From: CAZJYI01 sp964550025
GTDB taxonomy: Bacteria > Verrucomicrobiota > Kiritimatiellia > UBA8416 > CAYOBW01
Length of the DNA stretch: 64,000 nucleotides
Direction of reading: 5' to 3'
Assembly: GCA_964550025.1 (NCBI GenBank)
Contig: CAZJYI010000035.1
Span: 1-64,000, forward strand
Shown piece after piece: positions 1-9,480 of this stretch. The notes under the pieces are model-generated. The model ran no database searches. It was not told where the DNA came from and worked only from the letters and a program-made list of their open reading frames with translations. A program made the translations under genes and the position numbers. Numbering within the stretch: position 1 is the first letter of the stretch; every line of letters starts with the position of its first letter.

Positions 1-280
1 AGATGCGTTTGCGCGGGATGGCGGGTGTTGTCGTGTTGCGGATCAGGCAGTACCGTGCAGAACCGCGGGCACAGAATATGACGTTTTGGTACGCCGATTT
101 TCTGGTTGCGCTTTCGGGAGCACTGAGCGCGGGGAGGGGGCATCACGAAAGGGCGCGTCAAACGGCGCCAAAAGCATCATGCCCGCCGCACCCGGAGTGG
201 TCCCGCTGCAGAATCTCCATGGGACACGTGGGATGTCTGTTGCGGCTTCATGGAAGGGCCAGATGCGCCGAACGGGAGTG
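1..280. other. No gene recognised
   Basis: Several frames are open here on both strands, but none gives a recognisable protein or has a convincing ribosome binding site. The stretch may be the distal flank of a gene outside the window. It ends at a 45-bp dispersed repeat. Confidence 0.4.
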
Positions 281-325
281 CTGTTCCCGCGACGGCAAGC
301 TGCTCGGGAGTTCCACGTTGGCGGC
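281..325. repeat. 45-bp dispersed repeat, copy 1
   Basis: It begins CTGTTCCCGCGACGGCAAGC and ends TTGGCGGC. It matches 56442-56486 at 42 of 45 positions by eye, in the same orientation. Both copies lie on the 3' side of XylR-type regulator sequence, here a remnant and at 56.6 kb an intact gene. The match is seen directly; the nature of the element is unknown. Confidence 0.7.
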
Positions 326-417
326 GGACCTGGGCCACGGTAATGCCTTCGCAGGCATGCTTCGCGATGAGTTCTCGTGCCTTCTGCAGGTAGCCTGCGG
401 CTGCCTCTCCCCCGCCG
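326..417 (-). pseudogene. Remnant of XylR/AraC-type regulator (HTH sliver)
   Basis: Read on the minus strand this encodes GYLQKARELIAKHACEGITV, nearly identical to the segment that opens the AraC-type DNA-binding region of the intact regulator at 56588-57775 (GYLQKARELIATHACEGITV). Both the sensor part and the rest of the helix-turn-helix region are missing. On the 3' side the sequence passes straight into the 45-bp repeat, and on the 5' side it skips to sequence resembling the upstream region of the intact gene (445-488). I read it as a regulator reduced by two deletions. Confidence 0.75.
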
Positions 418-444
418 CAATCTCGCATGTGCGCGAGCACATGA

Positions 445-488
445 GTTGACAAAATGTGGAAAACCAGCGTCGTCAAAAGTCTAGACCG
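445..488. promoter_or_regulatory. 44-bp block shared with regulator upstream region
   Basis: This block aligns without gaps to 57958-58001, with 36 of 44 positions identical by eye. It starts GTTGAC, continues AAATGT and GAAAACCA, and ends in the 8-bp palindrome GTCTAGAC followed by CG. At 57.9 kb it lies upstream of an intact XylR-type regulator; here it lies about 200 bp before the FIST/kinase promoter. It could be an operator or simply a leftover of the deleted regulator locus. Confidence 0.55.
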
Positions 489-688
489 TATGTCTATCAG
501 AAGCGCATCGTGGCGATTAGTTTGTGGTGGAAGGGCGCCTTGACAAGGGTGCTCACAAATGCTGCCATACAGGGAGCACATGGAAGCCAAGGCTTGGACA
601 GCCTCTTCCTCGAGGCGTCCTTGATACATCAAGGAGGTGCCAACAGTATCCCGGGGGCTGGAAGTCAATTCACCAATTCCACCGGGGC

Positions 689-718
689 TTGACGGTTTGC
701 CCCGTGACACTCTAGTAT
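689..718 (+). promoter_or_regulatory. Candidate sigma-70 promoter of the FIST/kinase operon
   Basis: A TTGACG -35 element (689-694) is followed after 18 bp by TAGTAT (713-718), which matches four of six positions of the -10 consensus. It lies about 100 bp upstream of the first gene of the operon. Assignment is by motif only. Confidence 0.45.
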
Positions 719-815
719 TGCGCCACTGGCGTGGGTGAAGTGTTGTTGCGGTACGGCAGAACGGGTTGAAGACCGTTTGGACGAAGAGGGAAAGCGATCC
801 CAAGGAGATGAAGCC

Positions 816-1979
816 ATGAGAGGTAGATACACGATTGCCGGAGAGACCTCCCTCAGGGATGAAAGGGATGCGGTTGCCGATCTGGCATCGCAGATCAGAC
901 AGGATGAGATGGCGGGAGTGATCTTCTTCTGCTCGTCTGAGTATGACCTGGCCCGACTGGGAAAGGAGCTCGAATCCGCCTTTCCATGCTCGACGGTGGG
1001 GTGCACCACGGCCGGCGAGATCGGCACCCGCTACCAGACTGACGGTATTGTCGGCGTCAGCTTCGCATCTGAGACGTTCCGCTTCCATCCCATCGTCGTC
1101 GAGGGGCTACAGCAGTTCTCGCCCCTGGGCGCCCGGGCACTGGCACAAGCCGCGGAGGCGGAGCTTGAGTTCGGCAAGGCTTTCGATCCGGAGAAGATGT
1201 TCGGACTCCTCCTTGTAGATGGTCTCTCCGTCATGGAAGAGAAGGTCACAGCGACGCTTTACGCGGCGCTCAATGGGGTTCCCATCATCGGGGGCTCAGC
1301 CGGGGACAGCTTGAAGTTCCAGGAGACAAGTGTTTACCACAACGGGGAGTTTCGCCCCGATCGAGCCGTGCTCACACTTATCGAAACGACCCTCCCCTTC
1401 AAGCCGTTCAAGTTGCAGCATTTCGTGCCTTCCGACGTGGAGACCATCGTAACGGAAGCCGAGCCTGCAAAGAGGATCGTGTACGAGCTCGACGGCGGCC
1501 CCGCCGCTGAGGAGTATGCGGCGCTGGTGGGGGTGGACGTGTCTCAGCTCGACAGCGAGGTGTTCGCGATGAACCCGGTCATGTTGGAGATTGGGGACGA
1601 GTGGTATGTACGCTCCATCCAGCAGGCAAACGATGACGGGAGCCTCACCTTCTACTGTGCAATCGAAGACGGCCTGGTGCTGACGATCGGCAAGGGAGTC
1701 GGCATCGTGGACACGCTTCGCAAGCATGTCGCCGACCTGGAGGCCGAGCTTGGGAAGATCGAGCTGACATTGGGGTGCGACTGTATCCTGCGACGGCTTG
1801 AAATCAATGAAACGCATTCGGCGGAGAAGATGGAAGCGGAGCTTGCCAAAATCGGGTTCGTCGGTTTCAGCACGTTCGGCGAACAGTACGACGCTGTGCA
1901 CATCAACCAGACCCTGACGGGCGTCGCGTTCGGACGGGCGTCGTCTCACGGTACGGGCCGGGAACCGGGCGACGTTTGA
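816..1979 (+). CDS. FIST domain sensory protein
   Basis: The product (387 aa) carries the FIST N and C domains, a pair proposed to sense small ligands and often linked to bacterial signal transduction. Visible family features are VIFFCSSEYD near the start, CSTVGCTTAGEIG, then GVPIIGGSAGDSL, and a C-terminal half ending with GFVGFSTFGEQY and HINQTLTGVAFG. There is no signal peptide or membrane segment, so it should be cytoplasmic. I chose the ATG at 816, although the frame is open from 735, because AAGGAG lies 8 bases before it. It is the first of five closely spaced signalling genes and probably feeds ligand information to the hybrid kinase 10 bp downstream. The ligand cannot be told from sequence. 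Confidence 0.9.
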   Translation: MRGRYTIAGETSLRDERDAVADLASQIRQDEMAGVIFFCSSEYDLARLGKELESAFPCSTVGCTTAGEIGTRYQTDGIVGVSFASETFRFHPIVVEGLQQFSPLGARALAQAAEAELEFGKAFDPEKMFGLLLVDGLSVMEEKVTATLYAALNGVPIIGGSAGDSLKFQETSVYHNGEFRPDRAVLTLIETTLPFKPFKLQHFVPSDVETIVTEAEPAKRIVYELDGGPAAEEYAALVGVDVSQLDSEVFAMNPVMLEIGDEWYVRSIQQANDDGSLTFYCAIEDGLVLTIGKGVGIVDTLRKHVADLEAELGKIELTLGCDCILRRLEINETHSAEKMEAELAKIGFVGFSTFGEQYDAVHINQTLTGVAFGRASSHGTGREPGDV

Positions 1980-1989
1980 GGAAGAGATT

Positions 1990-3774
1990 ATGCAAGAGAA
2001 CGGCATGAAGGAAGCCATGGACTCTGAAGTGGTGGTGCTGAGACGGGAGCTCGACAAGCAGAAGAAGATCGTCGGCGCACTCAAACAGCGAGTCAAGAAG
2101 AACACACGGGACGCCGGAAGCCTGTTTTCGGTCTTTGAGGAGAATGTCGCCCTTCAGGACGAGATTGGGCGTCGTACGCGCGAGCTTGAGGCCGCGGAGG
2201 AAGCGAGTAGAGCCAAGAGCGAGTTTCTGGCCAACATGAGTCACGAAATACGTACCCCCATGAACGGCGTGGTGGGCATGGCCGAACTGCTTCTGGACAC
2301 CGAACTGACGGATGAGCAGCGCACCTATGCGAAAACCATCATGGGCAGCGCCGATGCACTCCTGAGTGTCATCAATGAGATTCTGGACTTCTCCAAGCTG
2401 GATTCCGACCGCATGGAGTTGGAGATCCTCGAGTTTGACCCGCGGGGCATGATCGAAGACATCAGCGATCTGCTTGCCATGCGCGCACACCAGAAGGGGG
2501 TGGAGTTTCTCTGCCTGGTTGCCCCGGATATCCCCACTCTGGCAGCGGGTGATCCGGGACGCCTGCGCCAGGTCCTGACCAACCTGCTCGGCAACGCCGT
2601 CAAGTTCACCCAGGAAGGAGAGGTAGTGCTTACGGTCAAGGTTGTAGATGAGGCGGAGGAGACCGCCACGCTACGCTTCGAAGTACGAGATACGGGCATC
2701 GGCATCGCCCCCGAGAAGTGTGAAATGCTGTTCGATCCGTTCACGCAGGCGGACTCGTCCACGACGCGACGTTTCGGGGGCACGGGTCTGGGACTCGCTA
2801 TATCGCGAAAACTGTGTGAGCTGATGGAAGGCAAGATCGGGGTTGAGAGCGAAGAGGGCAAGGGCTCGACATTCTGGTTTGCCGTGCCGCTGCAAAAGGT
2901 GGCGTCCGCACCCGCCCCCAGGCTTCCTCTATGTGCGGATGCCGGCTGCGGGCGTGTCCTGATTATCGATGACAACGCCACAAACCGGCTGGTGCTGCGG
3001 TCACAGCTCTCTCACTGGAACGTCCCGTGCGATGAAGTTCCCGGCGGGCATGAAGCGTTGAGTGTACTACGCCAGGCCGCTGGCGATGGGGAACCGTACG
3101 CTCTGGCACTGGTGGACATGCAGATGCCACGAATGGACGGGGCGGAACTGGGACGCCGCATCAAGGCGGACCCGTTGCTGCGGAACACGATTCTGGTTAT
3201 GCTCACCTCAGTGGGCATGCGGGGCGATGCTGAGCGGATGAAGAAGATCGGGTTCGCCGCTTATCTGACGAAGCCCGTCAAGCAAGCTCGTCTCTATGAA
3301 TGCCTGCGCGTCATCAAAGCCACCAGGCACAAGCAGGTGGAGGAGCCGGAGTCACCACAGCTCATCACGCGGCATTCGCTGAGGGAAGTGCTGCGGGGCC
3401 GTGTTCTGCTCGCCGAAGACAACCGTGTCAACCAGGCCGTGGCGATGGGCATGCTGAAGAAGATGGGGCTGCAGGTGGACTTAGCGGTAAACGGCTTGGA
3501 AGCCATAGAAGCACTCACAGCGAGACCGTATGATGTCGTGTTGATGGACTTGCACATGCCGGAGTTAGATGGATTCGAGGCGACTCGGAGGATTCGGGCC
3601 GCCGATTCACCCGTGCGCGACCCGAACGTGCCCATTGTGGCCCTGACCGCGGATGCGATGGCCGACGATCGCGAGAAATGCGTGGCGGTTGGGATGAATG
3701 ACCATGTGGCCAAGCCCGTGAAGCGCGACGCACTTGAGGAAGTGCTGCAACGCTTTCTGGGAGAGGGGGCGTGA
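1990..3774 (+). CDS. Soluble hybrid sensor histidine kinase (HisKA-HATPase-REC-REC)
   Basis: This 594-residue protein starts with a charged, probably coiled-coil segment (about 1-75). A HisKA domain follows with SHEIRTPMNG (His85), then a HATPase domain with NLLGNAVKF (198-206), DTGIGI and GGTGLGLAISR. Two receiver domains follow, with likely phospho-acceptors Asp376 (LALVDMQMP) and Asp520 (VVLMDLHMP). It has no transmembrane helix, no recognisable PAS/GAF sensor and no DNA-binding output. Input is therefore likely to come from a partner, and the FIST genes on both sides are the obvious candidates. The last receiver probably passes phosphate to the HPt domain of the kinase at 4936-9480; that transfer is inferred. 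Confidence 0.93.
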   Translation: MQENGMKEAMDSEVVVLRRELDKQKKIVGALKQRVKKNTRDAGSLFSVFEENVALQDEIGRRTRELEAAEEASRAKSEFLANMSHEIRTPMNGVVGMAELLLDTELTDEQRTYAKTIMGSADALLSVINEILDFSKLDSDRMELEILEFDPRGMIEDISDLLAMRAHQKGVEFLCLVAPDIPTLAAGDPGRLRQVLTNLLGNAVKFTQEGEVVLTVKVVDEAEETATLRFEVRDTGIGIAPEKCEMLFDPFTQADSSTTRRFGGTGLGLAISRKLCELMEGKIGVESEEGKGSTFWFAVPLQKVASAPAPRLPLCADAGCGRVLIIDDNATNRLVLRSQLSHWNVPCDEVPGGHEALSVLRQAAGDGEPYALALVDMQMPRMDGAELGRRIKADPLLRNTILVMLTSVGMRGDAERMKKIGFAAYLTKPVKQARLYECLRVIKATRHKQVEEPESPQLITRHSLREVLRGRVLLAEDNRVNQAVAMGMLKKMGLQVDLAVNGLEAIEALTARPYDVVLMDLHMPELDGFEATRRIRAADSPVRDPNVPIVALTADAMADDREKCVAVGMNDHVAKPVKRDALEEVLQRFLGEGA

Positions 3775-3813
3775 GGGGCTGTTTGACTTGATCTACCCGC
3801 ACAAGGAGATGCC

Positions 3814-4932
3814 ATGCAGATACTACTTGATCAGACAGGCAAGGCCGATGTGTTTGAGGATCTGCTCACGGCCGTAGAGGCGGAGGCGGAGGTCCGGTCC
3901 ATCCTGGTACTGGCCTGCGACGCCAACGGTTTCACCAAGGAGGAAGTCGACCCTGTCCTGCTGAGAATCGAGAAGCCCGTGTTCGGAGGTGTCTTCCCGG
4001 AAATCATGCACGGGACGAAGAAACTGGAGAAGGGCACCATTGTCGCCGGGCTGACGAAGTCCGCAGACATACGCGTGATTCCGGGTCTCAGCGACTCGAG
4101 CGCCGACTATGAAGGCGTTCTCGAAGAGGTGATTCCGGAAGCCCCGGACGCGAAGACGATGTTCGTATTCGTCGATGGCCTCTCTCAGCGTATTGGCGCC
4201 CTGGTCGACAGTCTGTTCAGTATCCTGGGGTTGGAAGTGAACTACATAGGCGGCGGCGCCGGTTCGCTGAGTTTCGAGCGTGAGCCTGTTCTCTTTACGA
4301 ACGAGGGCCTGATACAGGATGCCGCCGTTCTGGCATTGACCGACATCGAGAGCGGCATTGGTGTCAGCCACGGGTGGAAGGATGTCGCGGGTCCTTTCAG
4401 GGTAACGGAGTCAGACCGCAACGAGATCAAGACGCTCGACTGGCGGCCTGCATTCGAGGTGTACAGGGAGGTCGTCGAGCAGCGGTCGGGCAGGGAGTTC
4501 ACGGACGACAACTTCTTCGACATCGCGAAAGGATTTCCTTTCGGCATCAGCAAACTCGGCTCGGAGAAGATCGTACGCGACCCTCTATCCGTCCACGAGA
4601 GCGGGTCCCTGGTCTGTGTGGGTGAAGTGCCGCAGGATGTGTTCATTCACATCCTGGAAGGTAACACAGAGTCCTTGGTTGGGGCGGCAAACCAGGCCAT
4701 CGATCTCGCTCGTGGGAATCTTGCACCGGGCGTCAGTCCGGAGTTTGTCCTGTTTATCGACTGCATCTCACGCGTTCTCTTCATGGGGGAGGAGTTTCCC
4801 AGAGAGTTGAACGCGGTTTCGGACGAGTCCATTCCGCTCATAGGGGCCTTGACGCTGGGTGAGATTGCCAACAGCGGCAAGGACTACCTGGAATTCTACA
4901 ACAAGACGTCCGTCGTCGGTGTGCTGGGATAG
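3814..4932 (+). CDS. FIST domain sensory protein
   Basis: This is a second FIST N/C protein (372 aa), divergent from the one at 816-1979 but built the same way. An N-terminal half contains ILVLACDANG, then VNYIGGGAGSLSF as the glycine-rich segment at the domain junction. The C-terminal half has FPFGISKLGSEKIVRDPL and ends ALTLGEIANSGKDYLEFYNK. The start ATG has AAGGAG seven bases upstream. It lacks a signal peptide or membrane helices. It sits 39 bp after a hybrid kinase and only 3 bp before a second, giant hybrid kinase, which suggests one FIST protein per kinase. Its ligand is unknown. Confidence 0.88.
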   Translation: MQILLDQTGKADVFEDLLTAVEAEAEVRSILVLACDANGFTKEEVDPVLLRIEKPVFGGVFPEIMHGTKKLEKGTIVAGLTKSADIRVIPGLSDSSADYEGVLEEVIPEAPDAKTMFVFVDGLSQRIGALVDSLFSILGLEVNYIGGGAGSLSFEREPVLFTNEGLIQDAAVLALTDIESGIGVSHGWKDVAGPFRVTESDRNEIKTLDWRPAFEVYREVVEQRSGREFTDDNFFDIAKGFPFGISKLGSEKIVRDPLSVHESGSLVCVGEVPQDVFIHILEGNTESLVGAANQAIDLARGNLAPGVSPEFVLFIDCISRVLFMGEEFPRELNAVSDESIPLIGALTLGEIANSGKDYLEFYNKTSVVGVLG

Positions 4933-4935
4933 AGC

Positions 4936-7900
4936 ATGAGCACGTCCGCGGAACAGATACAGATCTTCTACGAAATCTCGATGTCCATTGGGACCAGCCT
5001 TGAGCTGCACTCAATGGTCAAGACAGCGCTCTTCACCTACCTGAAAAAGCTGAACTGCGCGGCCGGCGCGGTACTGCAGCGTACGGAGAATGGCGACGGA
5101 GGCGTGGAGTACCACGAGGTGTATTCGGTACCGCGTCACATTGAGAGAATCAAGCACTACGCTGAGGCGGTCGGCGTCCACAAGTCGTTTGACAACCGGG
5201 ACGGGCACGACGCGTTCACCGACAAGCTGCCTCGCACCACCCCACATCCTGACGGCCAGTGCAGCCACGTCATGGATCTACCGGGTTTCGGGATTCTGTT
5301 CCTGTCCACGGCTCAAGGTGGCTTTGATCGCTACACTGAGAATTCAGTGATCCAACTGAACAGAAAACTCGCGCAAGCCTGTATCGCCTGCGTGCAGAAC
5401 GCAGACTTGCAGCGGAGCGAAGCGGACTGGGAACGCACGGCCGCAGAGCGGACAAGGGAACTGGCCGCCAGCGAGCGCCGGTTCCGTGCTATCTTCGAAG
5501 GCTCAGACGATGCCATCATGCTGCTTAACGACGAAGGCTTCTTTGACTGCAATGCGAGCACATTGAAGATGTTCGGGTTTGAAACCAAGGAGGCCTTCAC
5601 GACCGTGCATCCGTCGGACGTTTCCCCGCCTCGTCAACCGGACGGAAGAGACTCCATGGAAGCCGCGCAGGAACGAATCGCGACGGCTTTCCGTGAGGGC
5701 CACTGCCGCTTCGAGTGGATGCATCGCCGTACCAACGGAGAGAACTTCCCTGCGGAGGTCCTCCTCTCGGCCTTCCGGTACAACGATCAGTCCGTACTGG
5801 AGGCGACGGTTCGAGACATCACCGACCGCAAGCGCGACGAGGCGGCACTTCGAGAGCGCCAGCAGCAGATGGCGCTGGAACTGGATGTCGGCGCTTCCCT
5901 GACCGCAGAGATGTCGCTCACGGAGGCGCTCCAACGTGTTGTCGAAGCGGTGGTAGAACACCTCGATGTCGCTTTCGCCCGTGTGTGGACGTTGAACCGT
6001 GACAGGCAGGTGCTCGAACTGCAGGCGAGCGCGGGGCTGTACACGCACCTTGACGGCCCCCATTCCCGGATGCCGCTGACTGGCGTCAGCAAGATCCCCA
6101 GAATCGCCTCTTCGGGGGAGCCGAGTGTCACCAATCAGGTGATAGGTAACCCCGAAATCGGCGACCAGGCGTGGGCCGAGCGTGAAGGCATGGTGGCATT
6201 CGCCGGCTACCCGTTGGTTCTCGACCGGAAGGTAGAAGGTGTGCTCGCCCTCTTTGCGCGACACGAGCTCTCGGAATCCATGCTTGGGGCACTGGGGCCT
6301 GTGTCGCACGCCGTGGAACTGAGAATCGCGCGGCAGAGGGCAGAACAGGCCCTGCGCGCGGCATACGACATCATCGACAAGAGCCCCGTGGTAGCATTTC
6401 TCTGGAAGAACGAAGAAGGGTGGCCGGTTGAATTCGTATCTGACAACGTGGTCACGGTGTTCGGATACACGGCGGAGGAATTCACCTCTGGCCAAGCCGT
6501 CTATTCCGAGTTGATCCACCCTGACGATCTTGGACGGGTGGGCGGGGAGGTATCGACTGCCAGCAACGACAGGAATACGGAGAGTTTCGTTCACGAGCCG
6601 TATAGGATCATCGCGAAAGATGGGATGGTAAAGTGGCTTGACGATCGGACGTTCATAAGAAGAGACGGGGAGGGCAACGTCACCCACTACGAGGGGGTCT
6701 GTACCGACATCACGGATCGTATGGAGGCCGAGGGGGAGGTCCGCAAGCTGTCACGCGCTGTTGAGGCCAGCCCGGTATCCGTGATCATCACCGATCCCGA
6801 TGGGACCATCGAGTACGTCAACCTCAAGTTCGCCGAGGTCACCGGTTACACGACCGAGGATGCCATCGGCAAGAACCCGCGCATTCTCCGTGCCGGTGTG
6901 CAGTCGGCGGAGTTCTACCAGAAGATGTGGGATACCCTGATCTCCGGGAAAGAGTGGCGTGGCGAGCTCTGCAACAGGAAGAAGGACGGTGACGTGTATT
7001 GGGAGTCGGCCGCCATCTCCCCGATCTTCGGCGCCGCCGGTGTCGTCACCCATTATGTCGGGGTGATGGAGGACATCACTGACCGCAGGCGGGCCGCGGA
7101 GGAACTGAGACGAGCGAAGGAAGTGGCCGAGTCAGCCAGTCGTGCGAAAAGCGAATTCGTCGCCAACGTCAGCCACGAGATACGAACGCCCTTAAACGCC
7201 ATCACCGGGATGGCACATCTGTTGGGCCGAACGTCCCTGACGCCCAAACAGCAGGACTACCTGTCGAAGCTGTTTTCGGCGTCGGGTGCCCTGCTCGCCG
7301 TAATCAGTGATGTTCTCGACCTCTCCAAAATTGAAGCGGGCAGGCTTGTGCTCGAAGAAGCTCCGTTCAGCCTGGATACCGTTTTCGCGGATGTCGCGAG
7401 CGTGTCGTCACACGCTGCCCAGAGCAAGGGGTTGGAGTTCCTGTTTGACTTTGGGATGGGAGTCCCCTCGATGTTGATCGGTGATGCCGTTCGACTGCGC
7501 CAGGTGTTGTTGAACCTGGTGAACAATGCGATCAAGTTCACTGAGAAGGGTTCCGTGGTTGTCTCATGCGCCGTCAAGGAGCGCAGCGAGGATGATGTTC
7601 GCCTGGTGGTCCGAGTGGCGGACACCGGGATCGGGATGTCACCTGAGAAGGGGGAGAGTATCTTCAGGCCATTCTGTCAAGCCGATGCGTCGACCACGCG
7701 CACACACGGGGGAACCGGACTCGGTTTGACGATCACCCGTCGCCTGGTTGAGTTGATGGGCGGCAGCGTTGAGGTCGAAAGCGAAGAGGGTGTCGGCAGC
7801 ACATTTACATGCAAGATTGCTATGCGGCTTCCGGATGCCGTCGATGAAGATCCGCGGTTCCCACTTGACCTGATGGGATTGCGCGTACTTCTGGTCGACG

Positions 7901-9480
7901 ATGAGGAGACTGCACGCGATGTGGTCGCTCGCCTACTGGACAGCATGGGTGCGCACGTCCATGGCGTTGACTGCGGCGAAGCCGCGGTCGAGGAATTGGC
8001 GTCCAGCTCGACCGAGGGTCCGTACGACCTGGTGCTCTGTGATGTCGTCCTGCCCGGAATAAACGGTTTCGCCGTGGTGAAGCAGGCGAGAGAGCGCCTC
8101 GGCGCCAAGAACACCCCACCGGTGATTCTGATGACCGCGCATAGCGCGGAGGAGCTCGAGAAACTTGCCGACACGGGCGCGGCGGTAGAGGACGTCTTTG
8201 CTAAGCCTTTCACGCGTAGAGAGTTGCTGCTGTCAGCGACCCGTGTCCTGGACCGACACCGTGGCACGGAGCAGGCTGACAAAGTGATGGTCATCACTCC
8301 TCCCCATGGTGATTTGCGCGGCATCCACGTGCTTGTGGTCGAGGACAACGAGATCAACCAGCAAGTAGCACAAGAACTCCTTGAGACTGAAGGGGTTGTG
8401 GTAGACGTTGTCTCGAGTGGAAAAGCCGCGGTTCGCACCGTCCGGGACAGGAGTTTCGATGTCATACTGATGGATCTTCAGATGCCGGAGATGGATGGGT
8501 ATGAAACGACACGGCGCATACGGGAGGTGCCGGCACACAGCGATACGCCTATTCTGGCCATGACGGCCAATGCCCTTCCCGAAGTCCATCAAGCCGTGCG
8601 TGACGCCGGCATGAACGACTATCTCGCTAAACCCGTTGACCCGTCGGAGCTCTTCGGTTTACTGGCCAGGTGGATTCGACCGCGTACGGGCCAAACAAAC
8701 CGAGGGGTAGGTTTGCCCCCCCTGGGTGCCGTTGAAGAGGAAGGGCCTCACTCCGAGTTGAGAGGCGCCGAAGAGAGAAGCGTGGACGCGGCGACTTCTC
8801 GCGTCCTGCCCTCTCTCCCGGAGCTGCCGGGTATAGACGTGAGCGTCGCTCTGTCCCGTGTTCTGGGAGACCAGGAGCGCTTTGTCAGATTGCTCCTCTC
8901 CATCGCCCAGCATCAGACGGGTGCGCCGGACAAGATGCAGGCTGCCTGGGAACAGGGCGACACCAAGACCACACGGCGACTTGCACACACGCTCAAGGGC
9001 CTTGCCGGAACGGTCGGAGCCGATGCACTGCAGGCGGCCGCTCGTAAGGTGGAAGACGCGGCACGCGGACGCAAGAGTGGCGACGTGCCCGCATTGATCC
9101 GTGCACTCAAAGCGCCCCTGGAAGAGGTCCTGTCGGGGATATCTCGACTAAGCGCGATGCAGGCACAACCCGACCCGCCCGCCACTGAAGACCGAGAGCC
9201 GGCCGCCAGTGTTGAGGATCTCATGCCGCAGATAACACGTCTGGGCGAGTTTCTCCGAGAGGGGGACGCAGTAGCCGTTGACTGTCTCGCGGAGCTTGAG
9301 CGGATGGGAGTTCCAGCCGGCGGCCGTCCTGATCTCGAGAGAGTCAGGGCCGCGGTACGACACTATGACTTCGGTGAGGCGCTTGTACATCTGCGCGCTC
9401 TGACATCTGCCATGAACCGCGCCGAGGAGGAAGACATGCACACTCAGGAAGACCATGAACGCGAGGGAGCGGAAGGATGA
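4936..9480 (+). CDS. Giant soluble PAS/GAF hybrid histidine kinase with two REC and an HPt domain
   Basis: The product (1514 aa) reads, in order: GAF-like domain (about 1-165), PAS (about 185-300, FRAIFEGSDDAIMLLNDEGF), GAF (about 310-470), PAS (about 475-600), PAS (about 605-725, VIITDPDGTIEYVN), and HisKA with SHEIRTPLNA (His747). A HATPase domain (about 850-965), two receivers (Asp1036 in LVLCDVVLPG and Asp1180 in VILMDLQMPEMDG) and an HPt domain with AHTLKGLAG (His1351) follow. The last 90 or so residues are unassigned. No membrane helix is visible, so this is a cytoplasmic phosphorelay carrying every transfer step in one chain. Its stop overlaps the start of the next gene (ATGA), which implies translational coupling. 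Confidence 0.93.
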   Translation: MSTSAEQIQIFYEISMSIGTSLELHSMVKTALFTYLKKLNCAAGAVLQRTENGDGGVEYHEVYSVPRHIERIKHYAEAVGVHKSFDNRDGHDAFTDKLPRTTPHPDGQCSHVMDLPGFGILFLSTAQGGFDRYTENSVIQLNRKLAQACIACVQNADLQRSEADWERTAAERTRELAASERRFRAIFEGSDDAIMLLNDEGFFDCNASTLKMFGFETKEAFTTVHPSDVSPPRQPDGRDSMEAAQERIATAFREGHCRFEWMHRRTNGENFPAEVLLSAFRYNDQSVLEATVRDITDRKRDEAALRERQQQMALELDVGASLTAEMSLTEALQRVVEAVVEHLDVAFARVWTLNRDRQVLELQASAGLYTHLDGPHSRMPLTGVSKIPRIASSGEPSVTNQVIGNPEIGDQAWAEREGMVAFAGYPLVLDRKVEGVLALFARHELSESMLGALGPVSHAVELRIARQRAEQALRAAYDIIDKSPVVAFLWKNEEGWPVEFVSDNVVTVFGYTAEEFTSGQAVYSELIHPDDLGRVGGEVSTASNDRNTESFVHEPYRIIAKDGMVKWLDDRTFIRRDGEGNVTHYEGVCTDITDRMEAEGEVRKLSRAVEASPVSVIITDPDGTIEYVNLKFAEVTGYTTEDAIGKNPRILRAGVQSAEFYQKMWDTLISGKEWRGELCNRKKDGDVYWESAAISPIFGAAGVVTHYVGVMEDITDRRRAAEELRRAKEVAESASRAKSEFVANVSHEIRTPLNAITGMAHLLGRTSLTPKQQDYLSKLFSASGALLAVISDVLDLSKIEAGRLVLEEAPFSLDTVFADVASVSSHAAQSKGLEFLFDFGMGVPSMLIGDAVRLRQVLLNLVNNAIKFTEKGSVVVSCAVKERSEDDVRLVVRVADTGIGMSPEKGESIFRPFCQADASTTRTHGGTGLGLTITRRLVELMGGSVEVESEEGVGSTFTCKIAMRLPDAVDEDPRFPLDLMGLRVLLVDDEETARDVVARLLDSMGAHVHGVDCGEAAVEELASSSTEGPYDLVLCDVVLPGINGFAVVKQARERLGAKNTPPVILMTAHSAEELEKLADTGAAVEDVFAKPFTRRELLLSATRVLDRHRGTEQADKVMVITPPHGDLRGIHVLVVEDNEINQQVAQELLETEGVVVDVVSSGKAAVRTVRDRSFDVILMDLQMPEMDGYETTRRIREVPAHSDTPILAMTANALPEVHQAVRDAGMNDYLAKPVDPSELFGLLARWIRPRTGQTNRGVGLPPLGAVEEEGPHSELRGAEERSVDAATSRVLPSLPELPGIDVSVALSRVLGDQERFVRLLLSIAQHQTGAPDKMQAAWEQGDTKTTRRLAHTLKGLAGTVGADALQAAARKVEDAARGRKSGDVPALIRALKAPLEEVLSGISRLSAMQAQPDPPATEDREPAASVEDLMPQITRLGEFLREGDAVAVDCLAELERMGVPAGGRPDLERVRAAVRHYDFGEALVHLRALTSAMNRAEEEDMHTQEDHEREGAEG

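Noticed and set aside
177..1088. 303-codon minus-strand frame covering the start of the FIST gene
   Set aside because: Only the piece at 326-417 resembles a real protein (regulator relic). The rest is antisense to the FIST gene and the promoter region.
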